From contig CAAEDF010000173.1 in the NCBI GenBank assembly GCA_900754535.1, positions 1 through 12,113 of the forward strand: a stretch of 12,113 bases of DNA, read 5' to 3'. Below, in pieces: positions 6,945 to 12,113 of the stretch. The notes under the pieces are model-generated. The model saw only the letters and a program-made list of their open reading frames with translations, had not been told where the DNA came from and made no database searches. The DNA comes from Clostridia bacterium (GTDB lineage: Bacteria; Bacillota; Clostridia; Oscillospirales; CAG-382). The number at the start of each line of letters is the position of its first letter. Position 1 is the stretch's first letter. The translations under genes were made by a program, and so were the position numbers.

Positions 6945-6973
6945 TTTACTTAACATGAATTTCGTGTTATAAT
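6945..6973 (+). promoter_or_regulatory. Sigma70-type promoter for mtaD-ahcY
   Basis: TTTACT (6945-6950, 4 of 6) and a perfect TATAAT (6968-6973) lie 17 bp apart, with an extended TGT element at 6965-6967. Expected start is near 6980, giving a leader of about 64 nt. The leader contains ACCG-TTAG-CGGT and GCCG-GCAC-CGGC mini-hairpins but matches no riboswitch consensus I recognise. The -35 box is 9 bp from the divergent paaK -35 box. Confidence 0.8.
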
Positions 6974-7043
6974 GTCACCGTTAGCGGTACGGCTGTCTGC
7001 CGGCACCGGCTGAAGAGGCACAAACGGGAGAACGATACGTGAT

Positions 7044-8360
7044 ATGGACACACTCTTTCACAAAACACAGACCCTGTTCCGTTCGGACAAAGGATTTGAA
7101 ACAAGGCGCGCGTCAGTACTTGTAAAAGGCGGGAAGATAGCGCGCGTAGAGGAGGACGGGCCCGCCTGCGACAGGCTGAAAGAATCTTTTTCGGGCAGGA
7201 TTATAGACGGGCGCGACAGACTGCTTGTCCCCGCGTTTTTCAACTGCCACACACATTCGTATATGTCGATACTCCGCAACTGCGCGGACGACCTGCCGTT
7301 CGATAAATGGCTGTTCGGCGCCGTCATGCCCGCCGAGGACAGGATGACTCCGGGCGAGGCGTTCACCGGTGCGGCGCTTGCGATGGTCGAGATGGTCAAG
7401 AGCGGCTGCGGCTGCTTTTCGGATATGCATATGCACCCCGGCATGACGGCCGACGCGGCGCTTTACGTCGGTATGCGCGGCGTCATATCGCGCGGACTGG
7501 TCGGCGAGGACGAGAACGACGAGGGCGGGCTGCGCAGGATGGCGGAGGCTCTTGAGGAAAAGAAGCGCTATTCCGGCTGCGATACGCTTTCGTTCATGCT
7601 CGCGCCGCATGCGCCGTACTCCTGCGGAGAGAGGTTTCTGCGCTTTGTCGCCGAAACCGCCGCGAGGGAGGACATGGGGATCCACATACATTTGGCCGAA
7701 AGCGACGGTGAGGACAGGCAGATACGCGAGCGTTACGGTATCTCGCCCGTAGCTCTGGCGGCGCGCACGGGGATCCTTTCGCCGCGGACCGTCGCCGCGC
7801 ACTGTGTCAGGCTTGATGCGGACGACATCGCGCTGCTTGCCGAAAGCGGCACGTCGGTGGCAAGCTGTCCGTCAAGCAACATGAAGCTGGGGAACGGCTT
7901 TGCGCCGGTACGCGAGCTCACGGCCGCCGGCGTGAACGTCTGCCTGGGCACCGACGGCGCCGCAAGCAACAACTCGCTGAACATATTCCGCGAGCTCGGG
8001 ATGATAACGATGATACACAAGGGCGCGCACAAAGACGCGCTTTCCGTCTCCGCCGATGAGGCGCTGGGATTCGTCACCGTCAACGGCGCACGCGCGCTGG
8101 GGTTCGTCGGCGCAGGCGTCATCGCGCCCGGCTCGCCCGCAGACCTTACGCTGTTCAGGCTGGACACGCCGTCGTTCACCCCTCGCACCTCCCTCAAATC
8201 CGCTTTGTGCTATTCGGCGAACGGCAGCGAGGCGGACACGGTGATGGTCGGCGGCGAAATAATAATGGAAAACCGGACCATGACAAAGACCGACGAAGAA
8301 AAGCTTATGTACGACGCACGCAAGGCCGCCGCCCGGCTGGGGCTGTGCACGGACGAATGA
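7044..8360 (+). CDS. mtaD: 5-methylthioadenosine/S-adenosylhomocysteine deaminase
   Basis: Amidohydrolase of the TIM-barrel, metal-dependent kind that removes the 6-amino group from S-adenosylhomocysteine (giving S-inosylhomocysteine), methylthioadenosine and sometimes adenosine. The 438-residue protein carries the full set of motifs: NCHTHS (H69, H71), APHAPYSC (H189), HIHLAES (H216 as metal ligand, E219 as proton shuttle), AAHC (H253), SCPSSNMKLGNG and GTDGAASNN (D304). These are the signatures of the MtaD/SAH deaminase family, best studied as TM0936 of Thermotoga maritima. The ATG at 7044 follows GGGAG at 7026-7030 with 13 nt spacing. It is first gene of a two-gene unit with an AhcY homologue 49 bp downstream, which points to SAH as the main substrate. 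A related guanine or other nucleobase deaminase is less likely given the motifs and neighbour. Confidence 0.93.
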   Translation: MDTLFHKTQTLFRSDKGFETRRASVLVKGGKIARVEEDGPACDRLKESFSGRIIDGRDRLLVPAFFNCHTHSYMSILRNCADDLPFDKWLFGAVMPAEDRMTPGEAFTGAALAMVEMVKSGCGCFSDMHMHPGMTADAALYVGMRGVISRGLVGEDENDEGGLRRMAEALEEKKRYSGCDTLSFMLAPHAPYSCGERFLRFVAETAAREDMGIHIHLAESDGEDRQIRERYGISPVALAARTGILSPRTVAAHCVRLDADDIALLAESGTSVASCPSSNMKLGNGFAPVRELTAAGVNVCLGTDGAASNNSLNIFRELGMITMIHKGAHKDALSVSADEALGFVTVNGARALGFVGAGVIAPGSPADLTLFRLDTPSFTPRTSLKSALCYSANGSEADTVMVGGEIIMENRTMTKTDEEKLMYDARKAAARLGLCTDE

Positions 8361-8409
8361 TCTCCGGGCGGAAAAAGTTATAAATATATACCGAAAGGAA
8401 CGATATACA

Positions 8410-9645
8410 ATGAGCAGGATAAAGGACATCTCCCTCGCCCCTTCGGGCGAGCAGAAAATCGACTGGGTAAAGCGCAACTGCCCTCTTCTGCGCACCCTGG
8501 AGGGCGAATTTGCCGCCCGGAAGCCGTTTGCGGGGCTGCGCATAGCGCTCTCGGTGCATCTTGAAGCAAAGACCGCCTACCTCTGCCGCGTGCTTGCGGC
8601 CGGCGGCGCCGAGATGTATGTGACCGGTTCCAATCCGCTTTCCACACAGGACGACGTCGCGGCGGCGCTCGCCGAAGGCGGGCTGGAGGTCTTTGCGACC
8701 TACGGCTGCACCGAGGAGGAATACGCCGAAAATATACGCGAGGTGCTCCGGCACGACTGCAACATAATCATAGACGACGGCAGCGACCTCGTACACACTC
8801 TGCACACCGAGTTTCCCGAAAAGCTGCGCCACGTGCTGGGCGGCTGCGAGGAGACCACCACGGGGATAATCCGTCTTAAGGCGATGGCGGAAAAGGGAAC
8901 GCTCGCATTCCCGATGATATTGGTCAACGACGCCGACTGCAAGCATTTGTTCGACAACCGCTACGGCACCGGCCAGTCGGTATGGGACGGCATAAACCGC
9001 ACCACCAACCTGATAGTGGCGGGCAAGACCGTGGTCGTCGCCGGCTACGGCTGGTGCGGAAAAGGGGTCGCCATGCGCGCAAAGGGGCTGGGCGCAAAGG
9101 TCATAGTCACCGAGGTCGACCCGGTAAAGGCCATAGAAGCGGTCATGGACGGCTTTGAAGTGATGAGGATGAACGACGCGGCGCGAATCGGCGACTTTTT
9201 CGTGACCGTAACGGGCTGCTCCGAGGTGATAACCGAACGCGATTTCAACGTTATGAAAGACGGCGCGATACTCTGCAACGCCGGTCATTTCAACGTCGAG
9301 GTCGACGTCGAAGGCCTGGAAAAGGCCGCCGTCGAAAAGCGCGAGATGCGCAAGAACATCTGCGGCTACCGCATGAGCAGCGGCAGATGGCTGTATCTGC
9401 TTGCCGAAGGGCGGCTCGTCAATCTTGCGGCGGGCGACGGACATCCCGCCGAGATAATGGACATGAGCTTTGCGATACAGGCGCTGAGCGCCGAATACCT
9501 CGCGCGCAAAAGCGGAGAAATAAGCGAAAAGCTTGTAAAAGTGCCTGCGGAGATAGACCGCCGCGTGGCGCTGATGGAGCTTGAGTTCATGGGCAAATCC
9601 ATAGACACGCTCACCGAAAGCCAGAAGGCATATCTCAGCAGGTGA
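8410..9645 (+). CDS. ahcY: Adenosylhomocysteinase family protein, probable S-inosylhomocysteine hydrolase
   Basis: NAD-dependent hydrolase that cleaves SAH, or here possibly S-inosylhomocysteine, to homocysteine and the nucleoside. The 411-residue protein shows STQD (78-81), IDDG (121-124), EETTTG (147-152), catalytic K178 in ADCKHLFDN with D182 and N183, the NAD-binding GYGWCGKG (212-219), NAGHFNVEVD (H293) and GHP (H345). It is of the short type known from Thermotoga and archaea: it lacks the insertion of many bacterial enzymes and ends at TLTESQKAYLSR, without the K-x3-Y tail that completes the NAD site in the longer enzymes. At the base-recognition site it reads HLEAKT (50-55), where the human enzyme has H-M-T-V-E-T, so the two base-contacting residues are changed. 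AAAGGA lies 10 nt before the ATG. It is cotranscribed with mtaD; the family call is certain, substrate inferred. Confidence 0.93.
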   Translation: MSRIKDISLAPSGEQKIDWVKRNCPLLRTLEGEFAARKPFAGLRIALSVHLEAKTAYLCRVLAAGGAEMYVTGSNPLSTQDDVAAALAEGGLEVFATYGCTEEEYAENIREVLRHDCNIIIDDGSDLVHTLHTEFPEKLRHVLGGCEETTTGIIRLKAMAEKGTLAFPMILVNDADCKHLFDNRYGTGQSVWDGINRTTNLIVAGKTVVVAGYGWCGKGVAMRAKGLGAKVIVTEVDPVKAIEAVMDGFEVMRMNDAARIGDFFVTVTGCSEVITERDFNVMKDGAILCNAGHFNVEVDVEGLEKAAVEKREMRKNICGYRMSSGRWLYLLAEGRLVNLAAGDGHPAEIMDMSFAIQALSAEYLARKSGEISEKLVKVPAEIDRRVALMELEFMGKSIDTLTESQKAYLSR

Positions 9646-9690
9646 CCGCCGGCGGCGAACGACCGCCGCGCCGCTGCCACTGCCCGACAT

Positions 9691-9730
9691 AATAAAAAAG
9701 CGCACCCGTTACATGGGCGCGCTTTTTATT
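9691..9730. terminator. Bidirectional intrinsic terminator
   Basis: GCGCACCC (9700-9707) pairs with GGGCGCGC (9715-9722) around a 7-nt loop, with one A-C mismatch. It is flanked on the left by an A-run and on the right by TTTTT (9723-9727), so it can stop transcription in both directions. It lies between the convergent ahcY and GH89-like genes, exactly where such an element is expected. Confidence 0.9.
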
Positions 9731-9739
9731 ATCGTCGGA

Positions 9740-11911
9740 TCATCTCATCTCCGAAAGCGGCTTGTCAAGGAAGGCGCGGTTTATCTCCTGCGCACGCTCC
9801 CTGCAGTCGGCGCGATGGTCGCGGCGTCCGCCGTTTTCGGCGATGTTTGAGAAAAGCAGCCGCATCTCGGGCAGATAGACCTCGCGCACAAGCTCGTAAA
9901 TATACGAGCGGCAGTAGGGATTGTCGGCGTTCTCCTTGAGAGTGCGCTCGAACACCGGGTTGACGGGTGCCGCGGCGCGCAGCCTCTCAAGCGAGGCAGA
10001 CAGCGAAAAGTCGTCATGCCGTCCCAGCAGCTTTGCAAGCGACTCGGTAAGCTTTATGCACTCGGCGCAAAGAATTGCGGTTTCTCCGCCGGAAAGACAT
10101 TCACGCCTCAGCTTCAACAGCACAAGAGATATGCGGCGGCCCAGCAGCGTGCGCCGTATATCGAATACGTCACGCTCGACACGTGCGTCCGACAGATCAA
10201 GCCTTTCAAGCGCCGGGAGGATCTCCCTTTCCCTGTCAAGAGAACGTTCAAGCCGTCCGATGAGCGCATCGTACATATCCGCACGCGATTTTTCGTCAAA
10301 CGCAAAATGATCGAACACGTTGAAAAACAGCTCGGTCCTGAGCTTCTCGCCCTCGTCGGCGCTCCAGACCGAATCGGCGGCTATCGCAAGCATCGCGTCC
10401 CAGACCGGCCGCATGAGCCCGCTCCGGGCGCCGTAACGTTTTTTGCAGAATCCGTCGGCTATCTCCGATGCGCTGATCACTCTGTCCGAGCGCGCGTTTT
10501 CGGCAAAGAATTCAAGCATGAACGTGTCCGAGTGAGACAGCTCAGGCCAGAACACAAGCCCTTTGCAGAATCCGTCCGCCTTTGCACGGGACATCATCCT
10601 TTCGATAAACGCATAATCGTTGCGTATCTCGGAATTCGGCTCGTACGAGTGGAAGATGCCGCATATCCACGGAAATCTCCCTATAACGTCCCAGTTCGCA
10701 ACCGAATTGGAGGTCTGGGAATCCGAGGTGTAATCCAGCAGCACGACCTGTGACGGGTCAAGCTCCGGGATCAGCCGGCGGACCTCGTCGTTGGTGTATG
10801 TGAAATACAGGTCCCACGACGCAAGCAGCAGCTTGCTTTCGGGATATTTTTCCGCAATATGCCTGCATATCCTGCGGTACACGAATTTCTTAAGGCGAAG
10901 GTTGGCTTCCCTGTCGTCGGAATAAGTCCGTTCGGCCAGTCCTATTGTGTGGAACAGTCCCGGCTGACCGTATTCGCGTATATGGGTATCGGTGAGTCTG
11001 AAATAATTTTCGAGGTTTTCATTGTCGGAGATATCCCACACGAGCCCGGTCTGCTCGGCATATATCCCGCTGCTCTGCGAAAGCAGGCGGAGTTTCTTTT
11101 TTTCAAGGAACTCTATCGGCGTGCGCGAATACCAGTGGGTCATCGTGCCGCAGTCCTCCGGGTGCATCAGATCGCGCTCAAACGCGTAGCGCAGCACCCG
11201 CTTCCTGAGAGAGCCGCGGTATTCCAGCGGCCAGAACAGCGTGCGGTCGTCAAACCCGCTGCCGGCCTCGGGCAGCCGCCCCACGGCGGACGGATAGGAT
11301 ACGATGTCCGGAAACGCCTTCTGGAAAAGGTCGTCAAGCCCTATGCGCAGCATGAACAGGTTCAGGCCCTTTTTAAGCAGCCAGTCTATCTCCCGCTTCC
11401 AGTCGTCCTCGTCCCACATCTCCGCCTGGAAGCGATGGAGCGAACGATGGGCAAAATATCTGATGCCGCGGTACTCAAAGCGCGGCTCCTCGTGCAGGGA
11501 AACGTTTTCCCACGCTATATCGTCCGCCGCCGGCACCGTATCGCCGTCCCAGAAATAGGCGCAGCCGCAGAATTTTTCGAAATATCGGTAAACGGCGTAT
11601 ATCGCCGATCTGCCGCGTCCCGAAGCAAGGTACAGCACCCGCCTGCCGCCCTCGGTGCGGGAAAGCACGGCGTATCCGTCGCCGCCGTACTTCAGCGGCG
11701 AAAATTCAACCTCGCCGTCAAGCATACGCTTTGCCGCAAAGGCGTTGACGCTGTCGGAGCCGATTACCGCAAGGTCGCCCTCCTCGGGCACGGCGTCATC
11801 GTCGGCAAAGACAGCCCTGCGCCCGGTTATCTCAGAATAAAGCCGGGCAAACTCACGCGCCGCCACCCCGTATGCAGGGTGAGCCGAGCGCGGACAAACA
11901 ATAGTTATCAT
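9740..11911 (-). CDS. GH89-like (alpha-N-acetylglucosaminidase-like) glycoside hydrolase
   Basis: A 723-residue protein whose layout resembles family 89: a small N-terminal domain (about 1-140) ending in GRSAIYAVYRYFEKFCGCAYFW, a TIM barrel (about 145-480) and an all-helical C-terminal domain (about 481-723). Barrel landmarks include EEPRFEYRGIRYFAHR, then W-x4-W-x2-E-I-D-W-L at 166-177 with KKGLNLFML, then GLAERTY (320s), ASWDLYFTY, LLDYTSDS, PWICGIFHSYEPN and LVFWPELSHSDTF. By position E327 and E457 could be the acid and nucleophile. The match is remote, and GH67/GH115-type N-terminal domains look similar, so the substrate is open. No signal peptide is visible (MITIVCPRSAHPAYGVAARE), so it should act in the cytosol. 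The ATG at 11911 has GGAG 7 nt upstream and lies 37 bp after the preceding gene. Confidence 0.7.
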   Translation of the reverse strand: MITIVCPRSAHPAYGVAAREFARLYSEITGRRAVFADDDAVPEEGDLAVIGSDSVNAFAAKRMLDGEVEFSPLKYGGDGYAVLSRTEGGRRVLYLASGRGRSAIYAVYRYFEKFCGCAYFWDGDTVPAADDIAWENVSLHEEPRFEYRGIRYFAHRSLHRFQAEMWDEDDWKREIDWLLKKGLNLFMLRIGLDDLFQKAFPDIVSYPSAVGRLPEAGSGFDDRTLFWPLEYRGSLRKRVLRYAFERDLMHPEDCGTMTHWYSRTPIEFLEKKKLRLLSQSSGIYAEQTGLVWDISDNENLENYFRLTDTHIREYGQPGLFHTIGLAERTYSDDREANLRLKKFVYRRICRHIAEKYPESKLLLASWDLYFTYTNDEVRRLIPELDPSQVVLLDYTSDSQTSNSVANWDVIGRFPWICGIFHSYEPNSEIRNDYAFIERMMSRAKADGFCKGLVFWPELSHSDTFMLEFFAENARSDRVISASEIADGFCKKRYGARSGLMRPVWDAMLAIAADSVWSADEGEKLRTELFFNVFDHFAFDEKSRADMYDALIGRLERSLDREREILPALERLDLSDARVERDVFDIRRTLLGRRISLVLLKLRRECLSGGETAILCAECIKLTESLAKLLGRHDDFSLSASLERLRAAAPVNPVFERTLKENADNPYCRSYIYELVREVYLPEMRLLFSNIAENGGRRDHRADCRERAQEINRAFLDKPLSEMR

Positions 11912-11948
11912 ATCCGAACTCCGGTTTCTTCCGTATTACTCCGTCTTC

Positions 11949-12113
11949 TCATAGCCTTGTAGCGCGGAACACCTTTGCGCTGTGCGGCTCCACATATGAG
12001 TACATCCCGGTAGTGAACTCGCCGAGCTCGGTATGCTCTGTCACATCGCGGACCTTTATGCGGTCGCTTATCTCCCAGCCGCAGCACTCCCATGAAAGGA
12101 TCATTTTCTTGGG
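11949..12113 (-). CDS. C-terminal end of a probable alpha-galactosidase (GH27-like), partial at right edge
   Basis: The last 54 codons of a gene that enters from the right edge, in the frame ending TGA at 11949. The translation contains MILSWECCGWEISDRIKVRD, then EHTELGEFTTGMYSYVEPHS and AKVFRATRL at the end. This is the pattern of the C-terminal antiparallel beta domain of GH27 alpha-galactosidases and relatives (V-R-D-x-W/V-x-x-H-x-x-L-G, then P-H-x-x-K-V-x-R). The catalytic barrel lies outside the window, so family and activity are tentative. It is followed after 37 bp by the GH89-like gene on the same strand, so the two probably form part of one operon for breaking down a galactose- and hexosamine-containing glycan or oligosaccharide. 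Confidence 0.65.
   Translation of the reverse strand, partial: PKKMILSWECCGWEISDRIKVRDVTEHTELGEFTTGMYSYVEPHSAKVFRATRL

Noticed and set aside
6974..7043. Possible SAM or SAH riboswitch ahead of mtaD
   Set aside because: The leader is only about 64 nt and its small hairpins do not match the SAM-I, SAM-II or SAH riboswitch consensus as far as I can judge by eye.
8305..9705. Long open frame on the minus strand opposite ahcY (about 466 codons)
   Set aside because: Antisense to a motif-complete AhcY homologue and crossing the terminator at 9691-9730; composition is that of a shadow frame.
10442..10576. Exact 15-nt direct repeat (TTTGCAGAATCCGTC) at 10442-10456 and 10562-10576
   Set aside because: Both copies encode D-G-F-C-K inside the GH89-like gene, with no further similarity around them; most likely coincidence.
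10859..11962. Plus-strand open frame opposite the GH89-like gene (about 367 codons)
   Set aside because: No recognisable domain, no SD, and lies wholly over the coding frame of the minus-strand hydrolase.
11908..12093. Minus-strand open frame of 61 codons overlapping the GH27-like tail
   Set aside because: Arg-rich alternative frame; the overlapping frame ending at 11949 carries the recognisable glycosidase C-terminal motif.

Overview
The window looks like part of a chromosome from an anaerobic Firmicute of the class Clostridia, of fairly high GC. Three things suggest this: a bacterial V-type ATPase operon in the clostridial gene order (H-I-K-E-C-F-A), a phenylacetate-CoA ligase paired with a double-ACT protein as in amino-acid fermenters, and AAAGGA-type Shine-Dalgarno (SD) sites. 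No phage, insertion sequence, CRISPR array, tRNA or rRNA is visible. Gene density is high; the largest gap is about 270 bases.

Positions 1-5013 (minus strand) hold a tightly packed V-type ATPase operon read from right to left: stalk subunit H/G, membrane subunit I, rotor-ring subunit K, stalk subunit E, subunit C, subunit F and the first 70 codons of catalytic subunit A, which runs off the left edge. Subunit K carries all five Na+ ligands known from the Enterococcus hirae enzyme, so the pump is probably Na+-coupled. Just upstream on the same strand, with no terminator seen between, are a double-ACT protein (5056-5442) and a phenylacetate-CoA ligase (5473-6774). The whole block may be one transcription unit.

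Positions 6775-7043 are a divergent control region. Two strong sigma70-type promoters lie back to back with their -35 boxes 9 bp apart. The leader towards paaK contains a small terminator-like hairpin.

Positions 7044-9645 (plus strand) hold an MTA/SAH deaminase (mtaD) followed by an adenosylhomocysteinase homologue (ahcY). The AhcY homologue is of the short Thermotoga/archaeal type and has a changed nucleobase pocket (HLEAKT). Together they suggest SAH recycling by deamination to S-inosylhomocysteine followed by hydrolysis, rather than direct SAH hydrolysis. This pair is the most interesting part of the window. A bidirectional terminator closes the unit.

Positions 9740-12113 (minus strand) hold a carbohydrate locus: a large, apparently cytosolic GH89-like (alpha-N-acetylglucosaminidase-like) hydrolase, preceded by the C-terminal tail of what looks like a GH27-type alpha-galactosidase entering from the right edge.
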